From contig JAPTHN010000003.1 of assembly GCA_026936325.1 (NCBI GenBank), positions 45,326,511 to 45,390,510 on the forward strand: a DNA stretch of 64,000 nt, read 5' to 3'. Origin of the DNA: Platynereis dumerilii. Its lineage: Eukaryota; Annelida; Polychaeta; Phyllodocida; Nereididae. Position 1 is the stretch's first letter. Every line of letters starts with the position of its first letter. This document shows, piece after piece, positions 45,080 to 57,964 of the stretch. Below the pieces are notes generated by a model. It saw only the letters and a program-made list of their open reading frames with translations, was not told where the DNA came from and searched no databases. The position numbers and the translations under genes are program-made.

Positions 45080-45224
45080 CAGATAGGTAGTCTGCATCTC
45101 ATCCCTCATGGCTGCATCAGTTGCATTTAAGGCTGAAGTGTTGGCAATGCCTTTGGCCTGGGGTGTCCCATGGGTTGCTCTGATCACACTGATGTTCCTC
45201 CCTGCCACTTCCAGCTCTTGACTT
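45080..45224 (-). CDS. LRRCC1: LRRCC1 exon a: linker before coiled coil
   Basis: The exon is 145 bp: one leading base plus 48 codons, from SQELEVAGRNISVIRATHG to DAAMRDEMQTTYL. It is bounded by a T-rich acceptor ending in tag and a gtgagt donor, and ends in phase 0. It is low in charge and not clearly coiled coil, which fits the poorly conserved linker between the LRR part and the coiled coil in this family. It is the most upstream exon found. Its assignment rests on phase and position more than on sequence similarity, so it is a little less certain than the following exons. Confidence 0.8.
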
Positions 45225-45774
45225 CTACAAAAAGAAAAGAACAATTTTGAATATTCACATGAAAATTATAAGAACAATTTGCTGACGTTTTCCTGCTGTT
45301 CACCAGTTTTGTATTTTGGCTGTCAAAGAGCAGGGTGATATTTGGATTTGGTGCATTAAGTTTTGAGATTTATACCAGCGGGTAGATGACCAGTTTGTAT
45401 CTAGATGCAGACAATACCAACTCGTACGAAGCAAGCTCATAGATAGCAGACATTGATAAGTGGACAATATTTCAGAAACTCTGAGATACGGACAATGGGC
45501 ATTTTTAGATGCCTAATACCTCTGGATTAAATTCGAAATATTGTATCGCAGGTTTGAAATCTCTATTTTTTTCAATATCCCAATTGAAACGAACAATTCC
45601 CACTCAAATAGAAATATCGATTTTTTTTAAATTAATAATTCCGGTTGGGAAACCCATTTAAACAGACTTCAAAATAACAACACCATTATTAGTCTCGTTC
45701 ATGCCTTTCTCAACTCCCCGGGGAGTATAGACCAGGCTGCAATTTTCATTGTCATAAAGTTAAGTCACTAGAAA

Positions 45775-45930
45775 ATTGCCATCACTGCCTGGATAGAAAG
45801 TATATGCATATACACCTACTAGGTGGAGTGAAACGAAGAGTTATGAAGGATCTGACCAGTTCCTCATTGCCATGGCCATGACAAAACCTGCAACGTCTCA
45901 CCTCACCCAACAGGCCGCATTGCACCTCTT
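45775..45930 (-). mobile_element. decayed SINE fragment
   Basis: It shares GAGACGTTGCAGGTT, ATCCTTCATAACTCTTCG and GGCAGTGATGGCAATT blocks with the copy at 3399-3660. The B box is degraded and the 3' tail is missing. Confidence 0.65.
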
Positions 45931-46379
45931 TTGAGAAAGGTTGATGTAATTATGAGGAATCAATTGTTAAGATCGTTGCAAACCTTGGTCTCAGCAAGAT
46001 AATTTGAACCAAATTCTCCACAAGAAATGCTTTAATTTCAATGTCAAGCTTTCATGACATTTTGAAGTGAGATGACACCAATGTCACATTTTCAGTAATT
46101 TTCATCTTTCAATCTCGGCTTCGAAAGTTGCTCCTTTTGACACGGTGGAAGACAAAACCATATAAGAGCTTCCAGGATTATATACATTACTGAAAATTTT
46201 ACACAGTTCATTACATACATCACAAAGTATCTGAAACAACAGTAGCTGTTGACTGTACATCAAGGTTAAAATGGAACAAAATCATATGTGCCGAGGTTCG
46301 TTCTGCTAATGAACACATGTCTTCTAATCAAATTAAGAATTTAAGCAATGATGTAGTACTAACAACATAAGTACTGTAA

Positions 46380-48820
46380 AACATTCTTACGATAGAATGC
46401 TTTAAAAATATGAACACTTATTTAATGGCAAAACAATACCATTTCCAAACCTTCCGCAAGAAGTACATCTCAAAAAGATGGTATTATCATTTTCTAATTA
46501 AATTACCCAAATATTTTGATAACCGCATGTCTCTCAAGCCAGCACGAAACTTCTGACCCAGCTTTTGCAAGCAAATGGTTTGTCACAAAGCCGCTCCTCA
46601 TCCGCCAGTTCATTAATTGAGGAACAGATGAGAAAAAGTTGAAATCTTAATGCGTTGCAGCAATTAAACAAGATTGACATTAATCACAGAAGCAGAAAAC
46701 GCTACACCTTGAGGGCATTTCATAATTCTTGCTAATGACAAAACAAATAGGTGAAGCAAGGGGATCTATCATGGACCAAATCAAGAAGTTATTAAGGGTA
46801 TGACCTTGAAAGGTCAAGGTGAAGGTCAAACTCAAGGTTAAATTCAAGTAAAAATTAAAAACCAATCTATCATAAGCAATTAGTGAATTATAATTTCAAC
46901 TGCGACTAAGAACATTTTGTATTGTCCGCTATGATGGTTTTACAGCTGAAGAAAGATGACTTGACTTATGAAATGCCCTTAAGGTGTGGGGCTTTCTGCT
47001 TCTTGATGTATGTCAGTGATAATGTCACACATCTCCTGTGACAAATTGACTCTACTGATTCAAAAGTAAAGGATGCAAATTGCACTCCTGCATGAATTAC
47101 ATTTATTTCCATCGCTGTAACCATCTGGAAAACTGGATATGTCAGTTGAAATGTATTCATATACAATATACAATGTATCAATAAGTAGCAATCATAGATC
47201 AGTTTACAAGATAATAATTAATAAGTTGATTAGACAGACATTTTCAGAATATAAAGACTTATTGATTTATTGAAAGGTTGATGTAGGAGAAAAAGATACC
47301 GTAAATAAAGTAATCAGACAATCTCTGCATATTCACATCAAAGACTGAAAATATCAATTCCTTCATTCATTCATTCACTTATCCCTTTTTTTTAAAGCTA
47401 GATAACTATAGTACTAGCATATGGGAAGTTGTACTGGTATGCACTCATGGCAAAAGCCCACAAAATGCCCGCAGAACTATCAAATACATGTACATCATGG
47501 AAGTCCAGTGCGCATCTCAGGCTATAAACCTTGACTTACTTTTTTTGCATTTTGATGTTCTTCTCAGTGAGCCAAAAATAAACTGAAAGTCCACAAACAA
47601 GATCATTACTCCTTTTACTTGTCCGGTGGTGGCCCAAATTACACAATTAAAGAAAGACATGAAAAACAGCAGAAAATAATGAGAAGATTTTTTACGACCT
47701 TGCTTTGACGACCTGTAGTTTTCCCTCATCAGTTAAAGTGATGAAGCAATGTTGGTTTGACCTTGAAAGGTGACCTTGACCTTTGACCTAATTGTTCTTA
47801 CTAATCAGTGCAGTTGTCCACCTCCACAAGTTCGAAGGTTGGCGAGTAATAATGCCTAGATCACACGAGAGTGGTTAAGTGACGGCGAAGTTGTAGAGGT
47901 GCCAGGAACTCAAGTTTCGCCAATTTTCGGCGTTTCAAGTCATTTTTGGACAATTATATAATCAATTAAAGATTATAAATCGTCGTTGATGGTTCCTATT
48001 ACGACGAGGCTCTCGTTTTCTACGCCGAAACGCTCGTAATTTCGGACGAAACAAGAAGAGAATTGTGTCGGCGAGTTGTGAGGAGCCTCGTCGCAGTTCC
48101 ATTGCTTCAATGTTAAACTAGATTCGCCCAAGGAATCTCTTTCTTCGCCCTAGCATGCTCTTGCTTCGCCCTAGCATCCTCTTACTTCGTCCTAATCTTC
48201 AATTACGCCCAAGCAAATACCTGTTACGGCCAAGCAAGTAGCTGTTTCGGCGTTTCAACAGCCTGTTTGTGTCGGCGAGTTGTGCTCTTTTTTCGCCGAA
48301 GTTCCATTGACTCAATGATAAGTAGCCTCGCCCAAGCTGTCTCTAAATTCGCCCAACCTGCCTCTAACTTCGCCCAAGCTGTCTGTACCTTCGCCCAAGC
48401 ACTTTGGGGGTCTTTCAGGTCTTTTGCATCGTGACTTCTTGCTTCGTCAAGATTCAACAGGTTGAATCTTTGGTGAAGCAAGTTCTTGCTTCACCATAAG
48501 GTCACGTGATTTCTAGGAACTTTTGGCGAGGAAGTTTAAGAAGCGCCGTAGACGAAAATATCGTCGCCGAATTGTTGAATCTAGCTTAAGAACCTCCCAC
48601 TTTCCTGGAAAAATAAGAAACGCCGCAACAGGAACCCTCTGTTACGTCTCCGTGTGAACTAGGCATAACAGGAAAAGTCAAGAGTGTCCTGTGCGGTGAA
48701 AGGTGTGTGGAATGGGGAGGAAGAACCAGAAGGCAGAGGAGGATGGTCAGAAATCTGACTCATTAAGAAAGAAGGAAACGGTTCTTTCCAATGTCCAAGG
48801 GTCCTTTTTAGAAGGTTGAA
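46380..48820. repeat. inverted repeat pair 1, arm 1
   Basis: Reversed, this segment matches 53510-54990 (TTGACCTTCACCTTGACCTT, GAACTTGTGGAGGTGGACAA). It is interrupted only by the 813-bp Harbinger MITE. The arms are about 1.45 kb, perhaps 80-85% alike by eye. They are rich in AGGTCA/TGACCT. Confidence 0.85.
47853..48665. mobile_element. non-autonomous Harbinger element (MITE), 813 bp
   Basis: The termini read TGCCTAG(A/T)TCACACG and are flanked by TAA. The right 100 bp, reversed, follows the left end of the autonomous copy: CACGGAGACGTAACAGAGGG, then GGCGTTTCTTAT and TTCCAGGAAAG. It has no coding capacity. It is inserted in one arm of an inverted repeat pair. The other arm (near 53720) preserves the uninterrupted target GTTACTCGCC, so the boundaries are confirmed by an empty site. 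Confidence 0.92.
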
Positions 48821-48881
48821 CTATAGTTTCCAAAGATGGAGCAGAAAAGGCAAATCATCATTTTGTTAAGTTCTCAAACTA

Positions 48882-49855
48882 CACTGTAAAATCGGAGGCA
48901 CTGATTCAGCTCAATTGATTGAGTGAGATGGTTGCACAAGTTGATTGAGCTAACATAGATTAATGTCTTAAGCTGAGATAACTCAAAATACCGAGCTGAG
49001 ATAGCTCAAAATACTAAGCTATGTTGACTAAGGTATTCCAGCTGAGAAAACTCAAAACAATGAGCTGTGTTGACTTACAGCTCGAAATATTGAGTTTTGT
49101 TGACTTATTGATCCAAGCTGACACAACTCAAAATTTTGAGCTGTCACTTATTTTTAGTTGTTTTTGATTTATATTTGTGTGACCTGTCTTATAAAGTTAT
49201 TTATGAATATGGGCTGTAATCCCAAAATATTGTTTGATCTCTCAAGGGGATCCACCTGATCCAGTAAGGTGGATCCAGTATGCTTCATTTTAGCACATCA
49301 TGGACAGGCCCAAGATGCATTCAACAAAAATCATTGCATCACAAGGAGATTTAAAATTTCTTGTGAATAAATCCCAATGGCCTGTGGCTCATCTCAGGTG
49401 GTATACAGTGCTAGAAGCCTTTATTTGAACACACTCTGACTTGGAAATGTTGGTTGACGTGTGAAAGCATGCATCTAATTACTCCCACAAATTAATTTAA
49501 GAGAGATAAAAAAAAAGTAACCAGCTAAAGTGGTGTGCTACTCATTTTTTCTCTGGGATAGTGTAATATAAATGTTCTTTTTTCTCTAATAATTATCTAA
49601 AACTAAATGCAGTCTTATGAGAAGTGCTTGTTATAGATGGCGCTATATGTGGCATGACTGATATGTCAAGCTATCTGCAACAACTGAAGCTTTCATGTTT
49701 TCACAGCTTAATGTTATGATTCGGTTGGACAACTTACAGCATTGAGCTATCATACCTTGACAATTTATAAGATTGAGCTATCATAGCTTGAAAATTATTA
49801 ACATTCTCAGACAGCTCAAATTTTTGCTTCACCACAGTTTTAAAATTTTACAGTG
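48882..49855. mobile_element. CACTG-ended MITE, 974 bp, with internal repeats
   Basis: The ends CACTGTAAAAT and its inverse are flanked by TA. The left third is a run of imperfect AGCTGAGA-AACTCAAAA/GTTGACTTA repeats. It shares TTGAGTGAGATGGTTG with the 178-bp copy at 35675. Confidence 0.78.
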
Positions 49856-49899
49856 TAGGAAGTCATAATCTATAAATCAATTTTGAGATATTATTGATC

Positions 49900-51400
49900 T
49901 TTGGTCTTGATGACTCTATGGTTTCTTGAATTGCCCCCCCCCCCAACACCCCCAAGTGACACCAATTTTCAAAAAAAGTTTGTGTGGGAAGCAAAATAAA
50001 AAGGTTAATGGAGAGTGACTGTTGCGTAATCTTCCGGCAGTGTGTCCAACAAAAAGCAGATGAAGGTAGGTGCTGCCACCAATGGCTCCCTCTGTGGAGG
50101 AGTAAAATATGAGGGATATGCAGTTTCATGCACTGCTGGTGGGAGATCAGTTGTGGAGTAAGGAAACAGAAATGAGAGAGTAGTTACATCATTGAGTGCT
50201 TCCATCTGAAGTATGGGACAAAAAAAAAAGGATAGGTGGATAGTTTGGGTGAGTGGAATGGCTGTGGGGGGCAATTATAGCTGGCAACAGGAGTGGTCAT
50301 GTGACCTGAGCTTTAACTGAAATATCAGTGGGATGTACACTGTGCGGTGTTTTTTGCTTCTTGGAAAAGTTTCTCGTTCTTTTGCAACGGAATTAAATTC
50401 AAAGAGCACATTATTTTTGTCTAATCTCTTATTAAAATCCAGTGTCATATACATCTTTCTTTTTTTTGTAATGATTGATAAATATTCAATGTCAAAAAGT
50501 GAATGTTCTCCTTGTTTTGCAGTCAACCTTCCTTCATTGACGCTATGAAAAAGTTTGTCAAACTTTTGGAATGAAATGAAGGCAAATCTGTTTGCCACTT
50601 GAGTAAATGAGCTGGCTTGTCATGTGCAGAAGTAAACTTCCAAAAAAAATAAAAGAAAGGAAAAAGGAAAGAAAAGATGGTTGTGTACTATAGTGATTGC
50701 TTTAAGGAAACTTGCCCCCTTCATCATACCTCAGCAACATTGCATCATCACATGCAACATAGCAACATACTCCAGATGGTACTTCCAGTTTATATATTCA
50801 CATTAAGATAATATTATTTAGTGTATATTTCAGTCATGAGCTATACATAAGTCACTTAAAAAATTATCATTGCACCCAGATATAGAAAGTGAAGCCTAAG
50901 CAGTGATAAAGGAAGTGGAAACTTTGGCTGGAGGTGAAGCAAGGAACTTATAAATTGCCCCCAAGTTGAATTTAATTGCAAAAGAGTTTACCTCTCGCCT
51001 CAGTCTGAATGATACTAGAGTGTGCTACCATCATAAAGAACTAAGCGCTAAGCCGCATACGTAAGTGACTACCTGAGAAAGAGTTTCTCTAATACTTATG
51101 ACTTTTGCAACATTCCCATTGATTGTGATATGATGATAAACGGCGATTGAGTATTACAGCTTGGTGCCAATCTCAGTGGTAGTGCGCCACTGCGCCAGGC
51201 TGCTAACTTATATCCTGGATTGGATGCACAATCTGGGCAACACATGTTCGATGGATGTATCGTCCTGTGCAAGAACGCTGTTATCCTCATTACCATGGTT
51301 CATAATCAGTGCAAAAATACAGAACATAAAGGCCTATCACCCATCCAACTCCCTCACATTTGGGAGTAGAATACTATATATATTTATTCGGAACCCTACC
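49900..51400. other. non-coding DNA, nothing recognised
   Basis: Contains a C10 run near 49935. No LRRCC1 exon with plausible splice sites and family similarity was found here or in the rest of 45225-64000. Confidence 0.5.
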
Positions 51401-51419
51401 AACAGTGCTTGACAGCTTG

Positions 51420-52640
51420 TACAACACAGATAGGTTGCCAAAATATGATGGCTCGAATGTTGGGGTTGGTTATTGCAACCAAGAATTACACTAGAACCAA
51501 CAGGGTTGTGTTTGGTCTGAAGGGCTTTAAGTATCTTGTATTTAACTTGTATTGATCATGCCATTGAGGTGCTGTGTTTGCCCAATATCTGGTTGCTCCC
51601 AACTCAAATACATGGCACATGATACCAAGTGATTTTCAATTATGTGAACAAGTTTGTGGAGGGTTGTAGCTTGCCGAGATTGCCTGGTAGCTAGCTACTC
51701 ATAAACTGCTTTCAGCAAACTGCAAACTATGAGCAGGCTAAAAAATACGGGTATGTTGTTGGTTTTACCAAGCCAAAATATCTTCTCCTCTTTTCTCTTG
51801 GACCCACAGGGGTTCCATGACCTTGACGGTTACATTTAGTTGTTTTAGACTGTGATGATCTAAAGTCACATTATGTGTAAACTGCTCACACAAAATGCAT
51901 CCTCTTGTCCTTGGAAAGGAGAGCAACCAAGCCGTCTATTGAACTACATCACAGTCTGCCTGGGACCAATACAGTTTGTGCTCTTTTGTGCAGCTTTCTA
52001 TGTCTCATATCAATTTGACGAGGTAGGAAGCAATTGAACACACAAACCCACACTCTTATATAAAAGGTAGTTATTAAGATGTCGATGGTCTATAGATTTT
52101 TGGCCTCTCTCATAAAATTTTACTGGAAATTAAGATTAGACCATAATATTATGTGCTTTCTGATTAAGAGGTTTTTTCCACTCTGATATTGCATGTTGAA
52201 GTTATCTTTTACAGGGCAGAATGTGTATGACACAATGTCATAACAAGCTCCTGATTTAAGTACGTGCCTCTGAAACATGAGATGACCTTGACCTTTTTGA
52301 CATGCGGAGACCGTTTGACCTTGAGGGGACAAAACTACAACGATGAGAGCCCGGAATGGCCATTAGCAGCTGACCAGATCAGATAGAGTTGATTGCTTTG
52401 TCACATACTCGCCATAACACAACATGCAATGTAACTTTGCTGCACATCATTTCTGACATTATCATCATGTTGTGGCTGACATCGATGCCCTCCGTCATAA
52501 CAATGTTCGGCATGGAAGTACCAGTTCTAGCATTGTGGTATGTACAACTGGAATGAGAGGCAGTGAAAATGCTCACCATTATCTATCGCTATGTTGCCAA
52601 TAACTGGCAGTGTCTAACATAGTTTTAGAAAATCTCGAAT
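51420..52640. repeat. inverted repeat pair 2, arm 1
   Basis: Reversed, it matches 62450-63755 with blocks such as GCATTGATCATGCCATT, ATCTGATCTGGTCAGCTGCT and GACGGAGGGCATC. It carries no recognisable coding sequence. Confidence 0.85.
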
Positions 52641-53509
52641 GGGAAGAACTTGTGTTGTGCATGGACCAAGACAATTGACGGTCTATTATTTGCTTATGTT
52701 TGTGTGTGAGCCATGGTTTTTGGCCATAACCAGTCTCATGACAACACTTTCAGAGATTTGTGAAGTTTTAAGCCTATATCAATGGCATTGATTCAAGCTA
52801 AACTGGAGTGGCTGAGGACATCATGTTTGATTGGATCATAACAGCCTAACAGACCTTGTAATTGGCTATCAGAATACCATGTCATGTTAATGCATCTAGC
52901 TTAAGGACTAAGAATGAACCATTTAGTTCAATGTTGCTAAACCTTCAGGCAAACCTGACACTGTTTGTGCGAAAGAAAAGTGAAAGGTTGTAATTTGGGT
53001 ATAATTTTGAAGAGATTACACATCAATAAATTATGTATTATATAAGAATATGTTTCTCCTTAATAACATTATGTTTCTCCTCAAAATCATGACACTGTTA
53101 TGGTTGGTATTCATGTAATATATTTTAGTGATTTTTGAAAAAAATGACTGCAGTGTATCATGGTGATAATATCAAATCTTGAAGATGTTAATAGTTTATT
53201 AGTTGTTTGTGATAAACAGATTTCTAAAAGGATAAGACATAAGTGGGTTTGTCTGCAGTTGGTACACCAGAAACTCTTTCAAATTGCTTTAAAATGTGGG
53301 TAAAAAAAAACATGTTGAAAGAAGGATTATAATCCTAGCATAATTTGAAACATTACAATATTTCGAAATCCCCGAATGCGTCATCAAGACCCTAATTCTA
53401 GAAGTATGCTATTTCTCAAAATGTGTTTATAGATAATTACATCCCAGAGTGAGAACTTGACAAAATAATGATTTGCCTTTGCTGTTCATTCTGATATATG
53501 ATTGTTTAA

Positions 53510-54990
53510 TCTGATTCAAAGAACCCTTTTATATTGGAAAAAAAACATTTACATCATTTGGAGAACTTTCATGGCCTTTCTTTAGCAAGGGTGATGAAAA
53601 CCTTCGTCAAATACTCTATCACTGATGGTCCGACCATCCTCCTCTGTCTTCTGCTTCTTCTTCCCCATCATTCCACACCTCTTTTAACACACAAGACATT
53701 CTTGACTTTTCCTGTTACTCGCCAACCTTCGAACTTGTGGAGGTGGACAACTGCACTGATTAGTAAGAGCAATTAGGTCAAAGGTCAAGGTCACCTTTCA
53801 AGGTCAAACCAACATTACTTCATCACTTTAACTGATGAGGGAAAACTACAGGTCATCAAGCCAAGGTCATAAAAAAATCTTCTAGTTATTTTCTGATCTT
53901 ATTTTATGCCTTTCTTTAATTGTGTAATTTGGGCAACCACTGGACAAGTAAAACAAGTAATGATCTTGTTTGTGGGCTCGGGGAGTTTATTTTTGGCTCA
54001 CTAAGAAGAGCATACAAATGCAAAAAAGTAAGTCAAGGTTTATAGCCTGAGATGTGCACTGGACTTCATGACATGCATGTATTTGATAGTTCTGCAGCCA
54101 TTATGTGGTTTTTTGCCATGATGGAAACATACAGTACTACTCCTAGGCTGGTAGCTATCCATATGTGAATGAATTATAAATTGATTTTATTTGAACGCGA
54201 ACCCTGATCTGGATCCATTATGCAGATCCCCTCCTTTACATTGGAAATAGTCAATTTGTCACAAAAATATGTGACATAGTTCACTGAGTCAAGTGAAAGT
54301 GAGCGATATAGGCCCTACTGATATATGACTCATTCTCTCATAACCTGGTGAGTTAAGTTTCGGGACAGAGGATACATCAAATTGTGAATTTGTGTCTTGC
54401 TTATGACATCACTTTTAGAATTTGGGTAATCACTCATCTTTCTTCAGCTGTAAAAACAACAATTGAAGTCAATTCAAAATTTTGTTAGTCGCAATTGAAA
54501 TACCAATTCAGTAATTGCTTATGATTGATTGAATATTTCATTTTTACATTTTACTTAAATTTAACCTTGAGTTTGACCTTCACCTTGACCTTTCAAGGTC
54601 ATTCTTGTAATAACTTCTTGATTTGGTCCATGATAGATCCCCTTGCTTCACCTATTTGTTTTGTCATTAGCAAGAATTATGAAATGCCCTCAAGGTGTAG
54701 TGTTTTCTGCTTCTGTGATTAATGTCAATCTTATTTAATTGCTGCAATGCATTAAGATTTGGACATTTTCTCGTCTGTTTCGCAATTAATGAACTGCGGA
54801 TGAGGAGCAGCTTTGTGGCAAAGTACTTGCTTGCAAACCCTTGGTCAGACATTTAGTGCTGGCTTGACAGGCATGCAGTTTATTAAATTATTTCATAACT
54901 TAATTAGAAAATGATAATATTGCCGATCTTTTTAAACAAGCACAAACATATTTTGTTCATTTTAAAGTAATGCAGAAGATACATACCAAG
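53510..54990. repeat. inverted repeat pair 1, arm 2
   Basis: Partner of 46380-48820 in opposite orientation. It lacks the Harbinger MITE. The element family is not recognised and no sustained ORF is present. Confidence 0.85.
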
Positions 54991-57313
54991 CTACAGTTAA
55001 TTTATAATGCAAGAGCTGCTGGAATCAGTTGCTGTGCCAGGTACATGTACCGTATATATATGAGGTAACACAGTTCTCTTGATTCTCATAGTATGCTCAC
55101 ATTTAGTCAAGTTTATCTTTCCAACCGTTTTCTGAACAATCATTTTCACAGAATGAGATACCAGGTAAATGTATTATGCACATAGGCCTAATTCATTGGA
55201 ACTCTTCCTACCTTTTGCTGTATGCCTATATCTGCTTCCTCTCCAATTTAAAGTGACTCTCAACCATATTGACTATGTACACATTGCTTGTGAGCAATAC
55301 CATTCCATTCCATCCAGTTTTGTCATACAGAAGCGGAGTATCATCTGAGTATGCATTGGCACTGACAATTGGTGAAGTAAGTGACATGCAAAGAAAGTAC
55401 TTTTATAATGGTGTGTAATGTATATCTATAGGTAGATACTGTAGAATGCAGTCCTGTAAGCCATTCTGGGTGATAGTTATACCTGATTTATGAGACAGAG
55501 AGATTGATTAATCTAAATCCACTAGAGCTCTCTCAGGTATCCATCTCTCCATTTCTATTTCCTATGTATCCCAATTGAATATCTGTCTCTTGCCACTCCC
55601 CCTTAAGCTGATCCCAAGTTGGTAGAAAGGATAAGGGGACAGAACAACATATAGGCCAATCAATCAGACCATTTTAAATGTGTAACATGTTGAGGACTCC
55701 TGCTCCACATTTTGCATTTTCATACTATATTTTTACATTTTTGATATATGTCTGAATCACCAAACAGCACAGAAAAGGGATGAACCACAATGTGTTAATA
55801 TATTAACTACCCTGCATAGTTACTGACACTGCTGCAAGTGTGAAAGACAACCGATAAATTACTTCCTGACAAAGAATACAGTGCCGCCTGTAAGTAAGTG
55901 AAACGCATGAAATTGTGCCATTGCATCAATGCTAAACATCCTCAGCCAAACTGCTTGTGGAGGTATGAAGTCTCATCGGATCAAAGGGAAACAAAGTGGG
56001 CCATAAAGGCCGATGTGTGAGGCAAGTGGGATAAAAATAGCAGCCCATTTTCTTCGCTGTAGTCGGAGTTAGGTATGGGTCAAACTCTTTGATAAGTAAG
56101 TGAACCACCCTTCCCTATGTTTTAACATTGGGCCTGCGTTTCACTTACTTACCAAAGACTTTGATGCACTCCAAAGATTATGTAAATATGTTGACTATGA
56201 AGGACGACTTAGGATATATGAGGCTTTTGTGGCTTCAAACTTTATCTATTGTTCAATAGTCTACCAAACCTACTCACTTGGACACGATAGAAAAATTGAA
56301 AAACTAAATAAAAGAGCTTTAAGACTTGTTTACAATGATTATGAAAGTACATATAATGACCTATTGGTTAAAACAGACAAAAGGATGTTGCACGTAACTT
56401 CTAAAACAACATTGTTGAGTTTGTTTTTAAGGTACTACATGGCCTTGCACCCCCTTTGGATACCTCATTTTTTGATAAACAAATTACTTCATACAATATG
56501 CGAGACAATAACAAATTGGTCCAACCAGCATTTAACACGATCCAATATGGCAAGAAGTCAATTAGTTATCAAGGTCCTTCATTATGGAATGTGCTGCCCT
56601 CTCATGTAAAATGTTCAGAAGACATCGTCCACTGGCTATTAAAAGGTTGTAAGTGCCACTTACGACCTTTCTGCAGTATTAAAGGAATAGATAAAGAAAA
56701 ATAAGCCGCATCTTTCTGTGAAAATTCCATAAAAATATCATTTTTAGTTTCCGAGAAATTGAAAATTTTCTGTTACGACCTTTTTGCGTTAACATGATTA
56801 CATATTTTTAAAAGGTCGTAAGTACCATAAAAACAGATGTCGTTTTTTTTAAAAGGTTGTAACTCCCACTTACGACCAGGGATGCTTCAACTGTGAGAAA
56901 CAGAGATGGTTGCAAGTGAGACTTACAACCTTCTTGCATTCAATTATTCCCTTTGATATGATTGTAAGTCACACTTACAACCTTTTATTTCCAGGATTTA
57001 GAAAATTACAATTCAGTTATCTGGGTGGAAAGATTGCAACTTCTTGAGAGCTGTCAAAAATCTGACCATTTTGAAGGCACAGAACTAAACTCTATTTCAT
57101 TTTTCCAGACAAATTGGGTCATGTAGGAACGTTTTCTTTGAATGTAGCTGCATTTAATTCAACATGGGCAGTGTAGCAGCAAACAACACTTTTAAAAGAT
57201 GCAATGAGACCTTTACAGTTATTAGTGTTTGTAAAACCATGGAAAGGCCTAACTATACAAATTTACAAAAATACATTGACGATTATTATTTTTCAGATTT
57301 CATATATGAACAG

Positions 57314-57596
57314 GTCTATGAAAGTGCACTAGTCAACTTGCTTTGAGGGCTTTGGTTCAAATCTCACCCCGGGAACTCACTTTAGTCTGAGCCCATGGGA
57401 CATTAAATGGAGGCGGGTTGTATCCAGTGTTCTATGCTGGGGCAACTGAAAGACCCTGGGCGTCCCTGAATTAATAGGGTATGTGCCAGACTCACAGTTT
57501 TCTCATCTCATCATCATACGGCGATAGCCTGCCTCGATGTAGCCCACTAAGGTGCTGCAGAGGCGTAAAACACAAAACAAACAAAACAAAAAAAAA
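57314..57596 (+). mobile_element. SINE with perfect 14-bp target duplication
   Basis: The target TCATATATGAACAG is duplicated exactly at 57300-57313 and 57597-57610. The element has a degenerate tRNA-like head (B-box-like GGTTCAAATCT near 57352), a body with TGGGGCAACTGAAAGACC and GTAGCCCACTAAGGTGCTGC, and a CAAAACAAAC/A-rich tail. Perfect TSDs imply a fairly recent insertion. Confidence 0.92.
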
Positions 57597-57814
57597 TCAT
57601 ATATGAACAGTTTGTTCCAGCAATAGTGGTCAAGGTTAAACCGGGAAGTAAAAATGATAATTTTTAACTTTTTAAATCAATATTTGAAAAATAGAAGAAC
57701 ATCCATCAATCGGGCCATCACAAGACACAACAACATCATATGGGTATCAATTTCATCCATGCACATGCATTAGTGGCCAAGTTTTCGTCTGGGCATGTGG
57801 GATAGCAGCCAATT

Positions 57815-57964
57815 TTCTTTGCTGTAGTTTGAGTTAGGTATGGATCAAAGACTTTGATAAGTAAGTGAAACACAGGCCCAATATTATATCATAGGGAAGG
57901 GTGGTTCACTTACTTATCAAAGACTTTGACCAATATACCTAACTCCAAATACAGCAAAGAAAAT
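57815..57964. repeat. inner copy of the MITE palindromic core
   Basis: The sequence TTTGATAAGTAAGTGAAACA and its inverse surround a short centre (GGCCCAATATTATATCATAG). The same core is present next to the outer MITE's left arm at about 56060-56163, in opposite orientation. Confidence 0.8.

Larger units (their letters stand above)
5720..45224 (-). other. LRRCC1: LRRCC1-like gene locus, 12 internal exons (partial gene)
   Basis: Twelve exons on the minus strand, each bounded by AG and GT, join in phase without a stop and encode about 430 residues of continuous coiled coil. The joined product follows the order I recall for vertebrate LRRCC1: an E-rich helix containing ERERRWKSEQA, then LLANREQEHRK, EDEFRMALTYEANRF, LVKEQKGRITELSKSKQE, LKAERKLWEEELANQGSSLA. 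LRRCC1 (CLERC, VFL1 family) is a centrosomal/distal-centriole protein with N-terminal leucine-rich repeats and a long coiled-coil tail. Only the linker and the middle of the coiled coil are in this window. The LRR exons must lie upstream of 45224, probably beyond 64000, and the last coiled-coil exons beyond position 1. Introns range from about 90 bp to 10 kb and host nearly all the transposable elements described here. Seen: exons and phase. Known: family role. Inferred: orthology. Confidence 0.9.

Noticed and set aside
51000-51090. Short exon candidates with ag/gta borders on the minus strand
   Set aside because: Only 13-16 bp long with no family similarity.
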